A stretch of 64,000 bases of DNA. Source: Mucilaginibacter jinjuensis (GTDB lineage Bacteria; Bacteroidota; Bacteroidia; Sphingobacteriales; Sphingobacteriaceae). The notes under the pieces were generated by a model, which was not told where the DNA came from, did no database searches, and worked only from the letters and a program-made list of their open reading frames with translations. Below, piece after piece: positions 8,753-17,081 of this stretch. How positions within the stretch are numbered: the first letter of the stretch is position 1; the number at the start of each line of letters is the position of its first letter. Position numbers and translations under genes: made by a program. The stretch covers positions 248,001 through 312,000 of the forward strand of contig NZ_CP117167.1 of the NCBI RefSeq assembly GCF_028596025.1. The letters are read 5' to 3'.

Positions 8753-8881
8753 ATGAGCAAAGACAAAGGAGGCCGCGAGGTTAAAAAAGCCGCTGCCACA
8801 GGACCAAAAAAAGCCGGATCAGATTATCAATCGGGCAAAAAATCGGTATCGCAAGATCTTACAACCCCTAAAAAGAAATAA
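8753..8881 (+). CDS. 42-residue Lys-rich small protein
   Basis: Short frame starting Met-Ser-Lys-Asp-Lys-Gly-Gly-Arg-Glu-Val-Lys-Lys and ending Pro-Lys-Lys-Lys. It has 11-12 lysines, no hydrophobic stretch and low complexity, so it is probably disordered and possibly nucleic-acid-binding. Support for it being real: its TAA shares the final A with the ATG of the next gene (TAATG at 8879-8883), a coupling arrangement unlikely for a chance frame, and composition is strongly protein-like. Function unknown. The family may exist in other Sphingobacteriaceae, but I cannot confirm that here. Confidence 0.72.
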   Translation: MSKDKGGREVKKAAATGPKKAGSDYQSGKKSVSQDLTTPKKK

Positions 8882-9207
8882 TGTCAAATCAAACTGTAGA
8901 ATTTCAGGCCAAAATGTATGTGTACGATTTAAATAATTGTGCCAAAGAGTTCGGCTTTAAACCCGATGAAAACTGGGAACTAAGCTTAGCCAGCGCAGCA
9001 GAAGCCCGCGATCTGGAGAAAAGATATTTCCCAACCATCACCACCAAAGTTTTACCAGAAATACTGGCCGAGCTAATGCGCGTGGTAAAAGTTAAACTGA
9101 TTGAAGCTAAGGCTGGTTTTGAACGCAAGTTTGATAGCAGTACTTCTAACGCAGCAAATGGCGAGTTGCAATACCTTGTTGCTTTTAACCCTAAAAGAAC
9201 ACGTTAG
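8881..9207 (+). CDS. Hypothetical cytosolic protein
   Basis: 108 residues, soluble, mixed alpha/beta, with an amphipathic helix pair around residues 36-80 and a basic C-terminus (Pro-Lys-Arg-Thr-Arg). No recognised motif. It overlaps the stop of the 42-residue gene by one base and is followed by a strong hairpin terminator, so the two form a bicistronic unit. Confidence 0.78.
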   Translation: MSNQTVEFQAKMYVYDLNNCAKEFGFKPDENWELSLASAAEARDLEKRYFPTITTKVLPEILAELMRVVKVKLIEAKAGFERKFDSSTSNAANGELQYLVAFNPKRTR

Positions 9208-9217
9208 TGATTATCTT

Positions 9218-9276
9218 GTAATTAAGATTGAACCTGATCTCTAAGGTTCAATCTCTAATTACGATGTTTCGTTTTT
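9218..9276 (+). terminator. Terminator of the two-gene unit
   Basis: Arms 9218-9235 and 9244-9262 pair over about 18 bp with a one-base bulge, followed by a T-rich run (9266-9277). It lies 10 bp after the stop at 9207. Confidence 0.8.
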
Positions 9277-9433
9277 TAATTCTCCCAACTATTTCCTGTC
9301 ATAAGCATAAAACATTTAACCACTAAACGTTTGGTTAATATTATTTTATCCTTTCACACCTCCCGGTAATCCAAATTTAACTAACACTCAATGTGTTTTT
9401 CCGTTACTTTTGTTTAGTCAACCTCTTCTCTTA

Positions 9434-9910
9434 ATGCAAGCTAACAGAAATATTAAACGCATGGTTATCTGGGCTTTACTAACTAATATGCTCATATTGG
9501 TTGGTATAGGTAATGGTACCGGGTTTATGATTATAGTTGAGGCCATTTTTATCCCCCTGATACTTAACGACAACTTCTATTTTTCGCTAAACGATACTTA
9601 CACACAGCTTTTGCCAACAGCGGCAATGCTTTCATTAATAGGGCAATTTTTGCTGGGCTTAAGTTTGTTCAGAAAAACTAAATTAAGCCAGGCATTGCTA
9701 ATAGTTACCGGGTTATTATTTGCCTATGGTGGGCTGCTCTACTTAACCATCAATGCCGGGCAGAATAATGAATCGCTAACCGGGCTTATTACTGCCGTGC
9801 CTTTTGTATGTGTATCTGTTTTAATTCTTTATACTACCGTCAGCGGTTACGCTTACAAGATCGAAGAGTTTTTGCAGGGCGGCGAAAAACGCTATCACCT
9901 GCCCGATTGA
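9434..9910 (+). CDS. Four-helix membrane protein, unknown
   Basis: 158 residues from ATG 9434. A perfect Bacteroidota -7 box, TACTTTTG, sits at 9405-9412, which overlaps and excludes the in-frame TTG at 9410. Membrane helices at about 9-30, 60-80, 88-108 and 118-142; charged C-terminal tail Glu-Glu-Phe-Leu-Gln-Gly-Gly-Glu-Lys-Arg. No catalytic motif is recognised. Confidence 0.75.
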   Translation: MQANRNIKRMVIWALLTNMLILVGIGNGTGFMIIVEAIFIPLILNDNFYFSLNDTYTQLLPTAAMLSLIGQFLLGLSLFRKTKLSQALLIVTGLLFAYGGLLYLTINAGQNNESLTGLITAVPFVCVSVLILYTTVSGYAYKIEEFLQGGEKRYHLPD

Positions 9911-9979
9911 AAATTAGAAATTAATCTATACACCGAGCATAGTTTTTGATGTAAATTGCTGAACCAATTTACATTACCT

Positions 9980-11092
9980 ATGGATTCATTATCTAAATTA
10001 TCACGCCGCGGGTTTATATTTAAAAGTGCATTAGGTGTGGGTGCCTTAACACTGGGCTCAACCTTATCGGCAATTGCTAATCTTTCCGCTCAGCCTAAAA
10101 AGAAACTGGGCATTGCCCTGGTTGGCTTGGGTAGCTACAGCACTGGGCAATTAGCACCGGCTTTGCAGCAAACACAAAACTGCTACCTGGCAGGTATAGT
10201 TACCGGTACGCCGCAAAAAGCGACAGACTGGGCACAGCGCTACAACATTCCGCAGAAAAATATTTACAACTATCAAAACTTTGATGAGATAGCTAAAAAC
10301 CCGGATATCGATATTGTGTATGTAGTATTGCCGGTTTTTCTGCATAAAGAATATACCATCCGCGCAGCCAAAGCGGGTAAGCATGTAATATGCGAAAAGC
10401 CGATGGCGCTAAACGCCCGCGATTGTGAAGAAATGATTGCGGCCTGTAAAAAGGCCAACCGTATGCTTTCTATTGGTTACCGCCTGCACTTTGAACCCCA
10501 TACTATTGAAGTTATGCGCCTGGGGCAAAAACAGGTTTTTGGCAAAATAACCGGCATAGAAAATGCCAACGGCTTTACCTATAACGGCGACCCCAATGCC
10601 TGGCGGTTAAAGAAAGCTTTAGGTGGCGGCGGGGGCTTAATGGATATGGGTATTTACGCTATACAAGGTGCCCGCTATACCACAGGGCTCGAACCTATTG
10701 CCGTTAAAGCCACCCAGGAGAAAACCCGCCCGGATTTTTTTAAAGAAGTTGATGAAACCATATTCTGGGAGCTAGAGTTTCCGGGAGGGTTAAAAACCAA
10801 GGGAAAATCGAGTTACAATAATAACTGGGGTTATTTAAGAGCAGAAGCCGAGCACGGTAAATTTGAACTGGAACCAGCTTATGGTTATGGGCCTATCCTG
10901 GGTAAAAGTTCAAAGGGGGTGATCGATTTTCCGCAGATTAATCAACAGGCTGCACAGATGGACGATTTTGCAAAATGCGTTGCCACCGGGAAACCAACCC
11001 GTGTGCCGGGCGAAGAAGGGGTAAAAGATATGCGCGTGGTTGATGCCATTTATCGCAGCCTTGATTCGGGTAAGCAGGAAAGGATAGTGTAG
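9980..11092 (+). CDS. Gfo/Idh/MocA family oxidoreductase with Tat signal
   Basis: 370 residues from ATG 9980. A twin-arginine signal (Ser8-Arg9-Arg10-Gly-Phe, then a hydrophobic stretch to about residue 38) predicts folded export to the periplasm. The Rossmann fold has Gly49-Leu-Gly-Ser-Tyr-Ser and the family motif Glu139-Lys140-Pro141 (catalytic Lys). It is closest in layout to periplasmic glucose-fructose oxidoreductase, which keeps NADP(H) tightly bound and exchanges electrons between sugars. The true sugar substrate is unknown. It stands alone between a membrane protein and a DUF1348 gene. Confidence 0.9.
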   Translation: MDSLSKLSRRGFIFKSALGVGALTLGSTLSAIANLSAQPKKKLGIALVGLGSYSTGQLAPALQQTQNCYLAGIVTGTPQKATDWAQRYNIPQKNIYNYQNFDEIAKNPDIDIVYVVLPVFLHKEYTIRAAKAGKHVICEKPMALNARDCEEMIAACKKANRMLSIGYRLHFEPHTIEVMRLGQKQVFGKITGIENANGFTYNGDPNAWRLKKALGGGGGLMDMGIYAIQGARYTTGLEPIAVKATQEKTRPDFFKEVDETIFWELEFPGGLKTKGKSSYNNNWGYLRAEAEHGKFELEPAYGYGPILGKSSKGVIDFPQINQQAAQMDDFAKCVATGKPTRVPGEEGVKDMRVVDAIYRSLDSGKQERIV

Positions 11093-11188
11093 TACGTATC
11101 GGTAAATAGTACCACAATTGCTGTAACTAATACCAATATTACAGGTGATTAACAGGGTACATTTGTTGAATATCAAATTAAAATTAAG

Positions 11189-11602
11189 ATGGAACAGAAA
11201 CTCCCCTTACCACCGTTCAGCTTAGAAACAGCCAAGCAAAAAGTGCAATTGGCAGAAGATGCCTGGAACAGTAAAGACCCTAATAGGGTATCATTGGCTT
11301 ACACTGTTAATACCGAGTGGCGCAACCGTTCGCAATTTATTAACGGCCGCGAAGAGGTTGTAAAATTTTTGACTGAAAAATGGCAACGTGAACTGGATTA
11401 TAAACTAAAAAAAGAGCTTTGGGCTTTTACCGATAATAAGATTGCCGTACGATTTGAATATGAATGGCATAATACTGAAGGCCAATGGTTTCGCGCTTAT
11501 GGCAACGAGAACTGGGAATTTAATGAAAACGGCCTGATGGCAAAGCGATATGCCAGCATTAATGATGTAGAAATTAAAGAGGAAGATCGCCGTGTGTTTT
11601 AA
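11189..11602 (+). CDS. DUF1348 / NTF2-like protein
   Basis: 137 residues with the DUF1348 hallmarks: an Ala-Glu-Asp-Ala-Trp-Asn helix, Thr-Glu-Trp-Arg-Asn-Arg, the Gly-Arg-Glu-Glu-Val loop and a Gly-Asn-Glu-Asn-Trp-Glu-Phe strand ending in Ala-Ser-Ile-Asn-Asp. The fold is an NTF2/SnoaL-like cone with a hydrophobic pocket. No enzyme activity has been fixed for the family as far as I know. Preceded by a 96-bp spacer from the oxidoreductase gene. Confidence 0.85.
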   Translation: MEQKLPLPPFSLETAKQKVQLAEDAWNSKDPNRVSLAYTVNTEWRNRSQFINGREEVVKFLTEKWQRELDYKLKKELWAFTDNKIAVRFEYEWHNTEGQWFRAYGNENWEFNENGLMAKRYASINDVEIKEEDRRVF

Positions 11603-11706
11603 TTATGTAATTAATTATTAACTAAAGGGTTAGTAATTGAACTGAGCCTTTCTTTGTTGATTTTTAATTAATATATTCGGGGCACACCATCACACCTACC
11701 TTAAAT

Positions 11707-12570
11707 ATGGCTTTAATCGTTCAGGTCAGGCAAATTAAAGTTGCTGAAACCAAAACTACAGAGTTGCGATTTATTAAAGCTGAGGCTTCGGCCCTTAATA
11801 CTATACTAATATTACCTGCTTTGGGTGTGCCCGCAAGTTATTACGACCGCCTAATGAAAAGTTTGGCCCGAATGGGAAGGTCGTGCGCTGTAATTGATTT
11901 ACAGGGACAGGGTAAAAGCTCGGTTAAAGCAAGCAAGCGGTCTAATTATGGTTATCGTGATATTTTAATAGAAGACATTCCTTCGGCAATAAATGCAGTA
12001 ACCAATTTATTTGATTCCCCCGTTGATTTATTAGGCCATAGCTTGGGTGGGCAACTGGCTTGCTTATACTGTACCTTGCTGGATGAACGAGTTTCGGGCT
12101 TAATTCTTTGTACAAGCGGTTCGGTATATTATTGGTCATGGCCAGGCTGGCAAAAGCTTAGCGTTTTAAGTAAAAGTCAATTTGCACGGTTGTATGCCTG
12201 GATAGTGGGGTATTTTCCCGGTGCAAAATTTGGTTTTGGCGGCGATACCTTTCAAAAACTAATTGACGACTGGGGGAGGCAGGCCTTAACCGGGAAATAC
12301 AAACTTGCAGGCAGTTCCTTTAACTGGGACCAGCGGCTTCGCAAGGTAACGCTGCCTGTTTTAGCTATACACCTCGATTCTGATTTTCTGGCCCCTCCCG
12401 GTGCGGTGCGGCATCTGTGTAATAAACTTACATCGGCAAAACAGAAAATTTGTTATATCGAAAACTCTGCTTTAGATCATTTTAACTGGCTGCGCCGGCC
12501 CGATGTTTTTATCGAAGCCATTGAAAGCTGGTATGGCCAGATCCATCAGCATAATTACTCGACTCCGTGA
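11707..12570 (+). CDS. Alpha/beta hydrolase
   Basis: 287 residues. The nucleophile elbow is Gly-His-Ser-Leu-Gly-Gly (Ser near residue 114), preceded by an oxyanion-forming Pro-Ala-Leu-Gly-Val-Pro strand-loop. The likely acid is Asp in His-Leu-Asp-Ser-Asp-Phe (about 221-226) and the likely catalytic His is in Leu-Asp-His-Phe-Asn-Trp near residue 260. No signal peptide is seen, so it is cytosolic. The substrate is unknown (esterase or lipase-like). Confidence 0.85.
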   Translation: MALIVQVRQIKVAETKTTELRFIKAEASALNTILILPALGVPASYYDRLMKSLARMGRSCAVIDLQGQGKSSVKASKRSNYGYRDILIEDIPSAINAVTNLFDSPVDLLGHSLGGQLACLYCTLLDERVSGLILCTSGSVYYWSWPGWQKLSVLSKSQFARLYAWIVGYFPGAKFGFGGDTFQKLIDDWGRQALTGKYKLAGSSFNWDQRLRKVTLPVLAIHLDSDFLAPPGAVRHLCNKLTSAKQKICYIENSALDHFNWLRRPDVFIEAIESWYGQIHQHNYSTP

Positions 12571-12580
12571 GAGTTGAGCG

Positions 12581-12696
12581 GTTGAATTGTTGATTAAGTT
12601 AAGTGGTTCTTGTAGGTTGATTGAGTTGAATTGTTGATTGAGTTAGATTTAGTTTAAACAAGAGGCCTGACTACTCAACCCAATCAACAATTCAAC
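12581..12696. repeat. Direct and inverted copies of a 16-21 bp unit between convergent genes
   Basis: The unit GTTGAATTGTTGATT occurs at 12581 and 12625 (the 21-bp extensions differ at one base) and inverted at 12681-12696. The second and third copies form a long stem, which may serve as a two-way terminator for the convergent hydrolase and VOC genes. Confidence 0.7.
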
Positions 12697-12710
12697 ATAA
12701 TCAACAAAAA

Positions 12711-13094
12711 TTACGGCTGAAAAATTTGAAGCAAATTACCGCAGGTGTCTTCAAACCTTACCAGCGTAACCGGGCCAAATTTTTCTGGCTTACCTTTAAA
12801 AACTACACCCAGATCCTGCATTCTTTTGTACTCAGCCTCAATATCTGCAACCACAAAAGCATTTGCGGGGATGCCTGCATCAAACAGCGCTTTTTGGTAA
12901 ACCTTTGCCGGTTCAAAAGCCATGGGCTCTAACACTAATTCTGGACCGTTTTCAGTTTCGGGCGATACCACGGTGAGCCATCTGTACTCGCCCATTGGTA
13001 TATCATGTTTCACCACAAAACCTAAAATCTGGGTGTAAAACTCCAGGGCTTTTTGCTGGTCTTGTACCATTACGGTACTCAGTTGTATTTTCAT
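12711..13094 (-). CDS. VOC / glyoxalase-like protein
   Basis: 127 residues made of the two beta-alpha-beta-beta-beta modules of the vicinal oxygen chelate fold, with Val-Gln-Asp-Gln-Gln-Lys-Ala-Leu-Glu-Phe-Tyr near the start and Phe-Glu-Asp-Thr-Cys-Gly-Asn-Leu-Leu at the end. Metal ligands are not obvious by eye. It is the third gene of an ArsR-SRPBCC-VOC operon, 11 bp after the SRPBCC gene. Such trios are common in bacteria, often with unknown substrates. Confidence 0.85.
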   Translation of the reverse strand: MKIQLSTVMVQDQQKALEFYTQILGFVVKHDIPMGEYRWLTVVSPETENGPELVLEPMAFEPAKVYQKALFDAGIPANAFVVADIEAEYKRMQDLGVVFKGKPEKFGPVTLVRFEDTCGNLLQIFQP

Positions 13095-13105
13095 AATAAC
13101 AGGTA

Positions 13106-13537
13106 TTAATTAGTTTCCTTTTCCAGGTAATTTTTGATAGATGTGCCTATAATATAAGTCCACCCGGCTTCGAAATTCGATTTTGCAAAATCAGCAATCG
13201 GCGGAAATGTTTCCAATCCTTCGTGTGTCAACTTTAACCGGGTTTGGCTGTCTTCGGGTATCAGTTCAAACGTCACGAACGAATTGCCTTCATAGCCCTC
13301 ATATCGCCAGCTGTGGGTTAGCTTTTGGTAAGGCACAACTTCGGTTACTGTACATAAATGTACAAAAACGCGGCCTTCGTTTTCGCCCTTAAAGGTAAAT
13401 TCAAATCCCACCTCGGGTTTAAATCCAGGGATATCAAAATACCATTGCTTCATATCATCTGCATTGGTGATGGCTTTCCAGACCCTTTCAACGGGTGCAT
13501 TTAGCACACGTTCAATTACAAATGGTTCATGTTTCAT
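13106..13537 (-). CDS. SRPBCC / AHSA1-domain protein
   Basis: 143 residues with the START-like AHSA1 fold: N-terminal Arg-Val-Leu-Asn-Ala-Pro-Val-Glu-Arg-Val-Trp-Lys-Ala, a long curved sheet and C-terminal helix with Gly-Trp. It probably binds a small hydrophobic ligand. It is co-transcribed with an ArsR regulator 3 bp upstream and a VOC gene downstream. Confidence 0.88.
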   Translation of the reverse strand: MKHEPFVIERVLNAPVERVWKAITNADDMKQWYFDIPGFKPEVGFEFTFKGENEGRVFVHLCTVTEVVPYQKLTHSWRYEGYEGNSFVTFELIPEDSQTRLKLTHEGLETFPPIADFAKSNFEAGWTYIIGTSIKNYLEKETN

Positions 13538-13540
13538 CTT

Positions 13541-13882
13541 TTATTTTTTTGATGGTTTATGTTTAATTGGTTGATTATCATTTGCCAGAAATGTTTCAAG
13601 GGCATCTAACTTACCGGTCCAGAAAACCTGGTATTGCGCAATCCACTCGTTTACTTCACGTAACTTTTGCAGCCGGGCCTCGCAAAAACGCTCGCGCCCT
13701 TGTTGTTTAATAGTAATGAGGCCACACTCGGTTAGTATCTTAATGTGTTTTGATATAGCGGGGCGGCTAATATCAAAGTTATCGGCTACGGCATTGAGGT
13801 TTAATGGCTGGCGCGCAATCATATTAATGATTTCCCTGCGGGTAGGATCAGCAATGGCCTGAAACACGTCTCTTCTCATCAT
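13541..13882 (-). CDS. ArsR family repressor
   Basis: 113 residues; two consecutive ATGs (13882, 13879) are possible starts. Winged helix-turn-helix with Ala-Asp-Pro-Thr-Arg-Arg-Glu-Ile at the start and Ile-Ser-Arg-Pro-Ala-Ile-Ser-Lys-His as recognition helix. It lacks the Cys-Val-Cys metal site of classical ArsR, so it belongs to the non-metal subgroup that partners AHSA1 genes. The double palindrome overlapping its promoter (13895-13934) is the probable autoregulatory operator. Confidence 0.9.
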   Translation of the reverse strand: MMRRDVFQAIADPTRREIINMIARQPLNLNAVADNFDISRPAISKHIKILTECGLITIKQQGRERFCEARLQKLREVNEWIAQYQVFWTGKLDALETFLANDNQPIKHKPSKK

Positions 13883-13894
13883 AACTACTTATAT

Positions 13895-13939
13895 GTAACC
13901 GAATGGTTAAATATATAAGTAACCATTCGGTTACGCAAA
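13895..13939 (-). promoter_or_regulatory. Promoter with duplicated palindromic ArsR operator
   Basis: On the minus strand TTTG (13939-13936), 20 nt, then TATATTTA (13915-13908) give a Bacteroidota promoter. Two 15-bp arms, 13895-13909 and 13920-13934, are perfect inverted copies 10 bp apart, and each arm is itself a palindrome (TAACC-N4-GGTTA). One lies between -33 and -7, the other over -7 and the start point. Binding by the ArsR dimer would block RNA polymerase. Confidence 0.78.
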
Positions 13940-14023
13940 TTTTTCAGCAATTTTTCTCTTAAAACAGATGTATCGCCATTAAGCAAAACTTGAGTATTAT
14001 TGCATTATACTATCGCTAACACC

Positions 14024-14707
14024 ATGAGTATAAAAGTAGTGGCATTTGATGCCGATGATACCCTTTGGGTAAATGAGCCCTATTTTCGCAAAACCGAGGA
14101 AGCTTTTTGTCAATTACTGGAAGGCTATTTATCGATGCACGACCTGGAGCGCGAACTGATGCGCACCGAGTTGGATAACCTGCCGCTTTATGGTTACGGC
14201 GTAAAGGGCTTCACACTATCAATGGTCGAAGCCGCCATCCGCATTACTTCGGGTACTTTAAGTGTAGAGATTATCGATAAGATTTTAGACCTGGGTAAAA
14301 GCCTGTTGAATGAACCTATTGAACTGCTTGATGGTGTAGAAGAGGTGTTGGAAAACCTGCAGGGAAAATATCGCCTGGTTGTAGCCACCAAAGGCGATTT
14401 ACTTGATCAGGAACGTAAACTGCGTAAATCGGGTCTGAGCAAATATTTTCACCACATCGAAATTATGTCTGAAAAAGATGATGCCAATTATCTGAAGCTG
14501 ATCCGCCATCTGGATATTAAGCCCGAAGAATTACTGATGATTGGTAATTCGCTTAAATCGGACATATTGCCCGTATTAAATATCGGTGGTTCTGCTATTC
14601 ATGTACCTTATCATATTACCTGGGCGCATGAACAAATTAACCATACGATAGAGCACGAAAAGTTCCGTACGGTAGAACAGATCAGCATTGTATTAACCCA
14701 TTTGTAA
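14024..14707 (+). CDS. HAD-superfamily hydrolase
   Basis: 227 residues from ATG 14024 (an in-frame TTG at 14000 is not needed). Motif I is Phe-Asp9-Ala-Asp11-Asp-Thr-Leu, motif II the Thr of Val-Ala-Thr-Lys-Gly-Asp, and motif IV is Met-Ile-Gly-Asn-Ser-Leu-Lys-Ser-Asp. A helical cap sits between I and II. It is probably a small-molecule phosphatase (phosphoglycolate- or nucleotidase-like); substrate unknown. Confidence 0.88.
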   Translation: MSIKVVAFDADDTLWVNEPYFRKTEEAFCQLLEGYLSMHDLERELMRTELDNLPLYGYGVKGFTLSMVEAAIRITSGTLSVEIIDKILDLGKSLLNEPIELLDGVEEVLENLQGKYRLVVATKGDLLDQERKLRKSGLSKYFHHIEIMSEKDDANYLKLIRHLDIKPEELLMIGNSLKSDILPVLNIGGSAIHVPYHITWAHEQINHTIEHEKFRTVEQISIVLTHL

Positions 14708-14725
14708 CAGTTAAATTGCTAATTA

Positions 14726-14743
14726 GCTGATTAAGCAATCAGC
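14726..14743 (+). terminator. Possible weak terminator
   Basis: Stem 14726-14732/14737-14743 (7 bp, 4-base loop) 19 bp after the HAD stop, without a good T run. Confidence 0.35.
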
Positions 14744-14786
14744 AAAATTACTATCATTGCAACCTCTACCAATTTGCTCGTATTTT

Positions 14787-16220
14787 ATGAAAAACGTCCT
14801 TGTCCTGCTCGCGATTCTATCTTTAGGATTTCGTGGTGTCGCCCAAAACAAACAGCCCAATGTGATCATTATTATGATGGATGACATGGGTTATGGTGAT
14901 ACCGAACCTTACGGCATGACACAGATACCCACGCCAAGCTTTAACCGCTTAACGCGCGAAGGCACACGTTTTACACATTACAATGCGGCTCAACCTATTT
15001 GTTCGGCATCACGTGCTGCGCTGCTAACCGGTTGTTATTCGAACCGGGTAGGCATGACCGGCGCCCTACTGCCCGGCGATAAAAGAGCCTTGAACCCGGA
15101 TGAAGAAACCATTGCCGCTTTACTTAAAAATGCAGGTTATACTACCGGCATGTTCGGCAAATGGCATTTGGGCAATAAGGCACCTTACTGGCCTACACAT
15201 TATGGTTTCGATACTTTTTATGGCATCCCCTACTCGCACGATATCTGGAACCGCGATAAAGATGGTACCCTGATCACTAATAAAAACGACATCCGTTATA
15301 CCTGGCCGCCACTGCCATTGATAGAAGGCGATAAAATTGTTGATTCGATCACATCAAAAGAAAAGCTTTCTGAACTGGCTACGCATTTAACAGAGCACTC
15401 TATCCGGTTCATCAAACAAAATAAAAACAAACCTTTCTTTTTATACCTGGCGCATACTATGCCGCATGTTCCGCTTGCGCCGTCGGCAAGGTTTAAAGGT
15501 AAAAGTGATCTGGGCGATTTTGGTGATGAGATTATGGAGTTGAACTGGTCGATAGGTGAGATCTTAAAAACACTAGACGATGAAAAGCTGACCGATAATA
15601 CAATCGTTATTGTAACCAGCGATAATGGCCCCTGGTTAAATTATGGCGATCATGCAGGTTCATCGGGCGGCTTCCGCGAGGGTAAATCAACCTCATGGGA
15701 GGGCGGCACGCGCGTTCCGTTATGGATCCGCTGGCCGGGAAAAGTAGAGGCCGGAGGTATCAACAGTATGCTAATGACCAATATGGATTTGCTGCCAAGC
15801 ATTGTGGCTGCCACTGGCGCTAAATTGCCTAAGAAACCAATTGATGGCATTAACTTTTTGCCTGTTTGGCTGGGTAAAACCACAACAGACCCGCGCGAGG
15901 TTTTCTATTATTACTTCGGCAAAAATAACCTCGAAGATATCAGGTACAAACATTGGAAACTGGTATTACCGCATTCATCTGCAACCTATTCGGCACTACA
16001 TGGCAAAGGTGGTGAAGGAGGTAAAATTGGCCGTGTTGATGCACCAATGGCCTTGTATGATCTGGCACATGACCCGGGCGAATCGTATGATGTACAACAA
16101 AACTACCCCGAAATTGTGAAGAAAATGCTGGAGTTGGCCGAACAAGCCCGCGACGATATGGGCGATGACCTGACCAACCGGGAGGGTAAAAACCGGAGAA
16201 AACCGGCCACCATTAATTAA
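14787..16220 (+). CDS. Secreted sulfatase (arylsulfatase family)
   Basis: 477 residues from ATG 14787 with an N-terminal signal peptide (cleavage after Val-Ala-Gln about residue 20). Metal-binding Asp32-Asp33 precede the sulfatase signature Cys72-Ser-Ala-Ser-Arg76, whose Cys is converted to formylglycine, followed by Leu-Leu-Thr-Gly. Lys/His of Gly-Lys-Trp-His-Leu-Gly and the Thr-Ser-Asp-Asn-Gly metal motif are present. It removes sulfate esters, probably from polysaccharides or glycans in the periplasm. No susCD pair or maturase lies nearby, so it is not in an obvious polysaccharide locus. Confidence 0.93.
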   Translation: MKNVLVLLAILSLGFRGVAQNKQPNVIIIMMDDMGYGDTEPYGMTQIPTPSFNRLTREGTRFTHYNAAQPICSASRAALLTGCYSNRVGMTGALLPGDKRALNPDEETIAALLKNAGYTTGMFGKWHLGNKAPYWPTHYGFDTFYGIPYSHDIWNRDKDGTLITNKNDIRYTWPPLPLIEGDKIVDSITSKEKLSELATHLTEHSIRFIKQNKNKPFFLYLAHTMPHVPLAPSARFKGKSDLGDFGDEIMELNWSIGEILKTLDDEKLTDNTIVIVTSDNGPWLNYGDHAGSSGGFREGKSTSWEGGTRVPLWIRWPGKVEAGGINSMLMTNMDLLPSIVAATGAKLPKKPIDGINFLPVWLGKTTTDPREVFYYYFGKNNLEDIRYKHWKLVLPHSSATYSALHGKGGEGGKIGRVDAPMALYDLAHDPGESYDVQQNYPEIVKKMLELAEQARDDMGDDLTNREGKNRRKPATIN

Positions 16221-16226
16221 CACTAC

Positions 16227-16580
16227 TTACAGCAAAGTAGATTCAATGGTACTGTTTAATAATTGTACCTGCTGCGCCAGTATTTCTGTTTTATAACGTT
16301 TAACCTGTTGCTCGTCGGTAAACTGGCGGGTTTGTATTTTGCCTTGTACATATACCAGCTGGCCTTTTTTAAGCAAGGTTTCGTCTTCTACAAAATTCTC
16401 GGGAATTTTGATCTGATGCCATTCTACATGTTCAACCGAGGTGCCGTTCTTTTTAATAAACTCGGTGGTAACCATCGGGAAACATAACATCTTAGGTTCG
16501 TTGTTTGCCGAATGCCAGCGTGGTTCTTTACCAATATACCCAACCAAAAAAACTTTGTTAATTCCGGAGTTACTTAGCAT
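16227..16580 (-). CDS. Short single-stranded DNA-binding protein, no acidic tail
   Basis: 117 residues consisting of one OB-fold: Asn-Lys-Val-Phe-Leu-Val-Gly-Tyr-Ile-Gly at the start, Glu-Trp-His-Gln-Ile in the middle and Gly-Lys-Ile-Gln-Thr-Arg with Tyr-Lys-Thr-Glu-Ile at the end. It ends soon after the OB-fold (Ser-Thr-Ile-Glu-Ser-Thr-Leu-Leu) and lacks the linker and Asp-Asp-Asp-Ile-Pro-Phe tip of housekeeping SSB, so it is probably an accessory paralogue unable to recruit SSB partners. It overlaps the upstream hypothetical gene by 7 bp. Confidence 0.88.
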   Translation of the reverse strand: MLSNSGINKVFLVGYIGKEPRWHSANNEPKMLCFPMVTTEFIKKNGTSVEHVEWHQIKIPENFVEDETLLKKGQLVYVQGKIQTRQFTDEQQVKRYKTEILAQQVQLLNSTIESTLL

Positions 16581-16912
16581 TCGTTTTGTAGGTTAGGCTT
16601 AAAAAATGACTTCGAGAGGGCGAGCTTTTCCATGAAAAAACTGATATAGCGTTTTAAATCGCTGCTATCAATTTCAACCATAACCAGGGTATCATCAAAG
16701 CCTTCGGCCATTTGTACAGGCTCGCTTTTGATGCTGAAATATTTGTCGACACTACCTGATAGCCGATTTAAAACCCGTTTGCTTTTTAAAGGTATAAGGG
16801 TAATGCTTTCGCTTGCATCAGATGTGTTAATGCCATTTGCTTTTGATGCGCAATATTTATAGCCTTCTATTATCAGAAAGTCTAATAAGATGGGGGTCAG
16901 TAAAGTTTTCAA
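16574..16912 (-). CDS. Hypothetical protein upstream of ssb
   Basis: 112 residues. The first possible start is TTG at 16912, since a stop codon lies three codons upstream; no ATG is available near the N-terminus. The sequence is soluble, with an N-terminal amphipathic stretch (Leu-Leu-Thr-Pro-Ile-Leu-Leu-Asp-Phe-Leu) and Cys21. No family recognised. A 7-bp overlap with ssb suggests co-translation. Confidence 0.65.
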   Translation of the reverse strand: MKTLLTPILLDFLIIEGYKYCASKANGINTSDASESITLIPLKSKRVLNRLSGSVDKYFSIKSEPVQMAEGFDDTLVMVEIDSSDLKRYISFFMEKLALSKSFFKPNLQNEC

Positions 16913-17081
16913 AATTGGCTACAATTAACAGGAGTAAATGTAAGCTTGTTGAAAAATACCGAACACGTATTAATACCTGCAATTAAGCCGTGGTAAATAC
17001 TCGTTTTTAGCGAAAAGTTTAATTTATTGTCAATTCAGTTAAAAAAACTGAATAATTACAGGAGGATTGTTGACACAAAAA

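Noticed and set aside
12581..12696. CRISPR-like array from repeated GTTGAATTGTTGATT units
   Set aside because: Only three units, one inverted, irregular spacing and no cas genes; it is a hairpin-forming intergenic repeat.
17033..17053. Terminator for the NarL regulator
   Set aside because: An 8-bp perfect stem is present, but there is no T run on the minus strand after it; left as a mention only.
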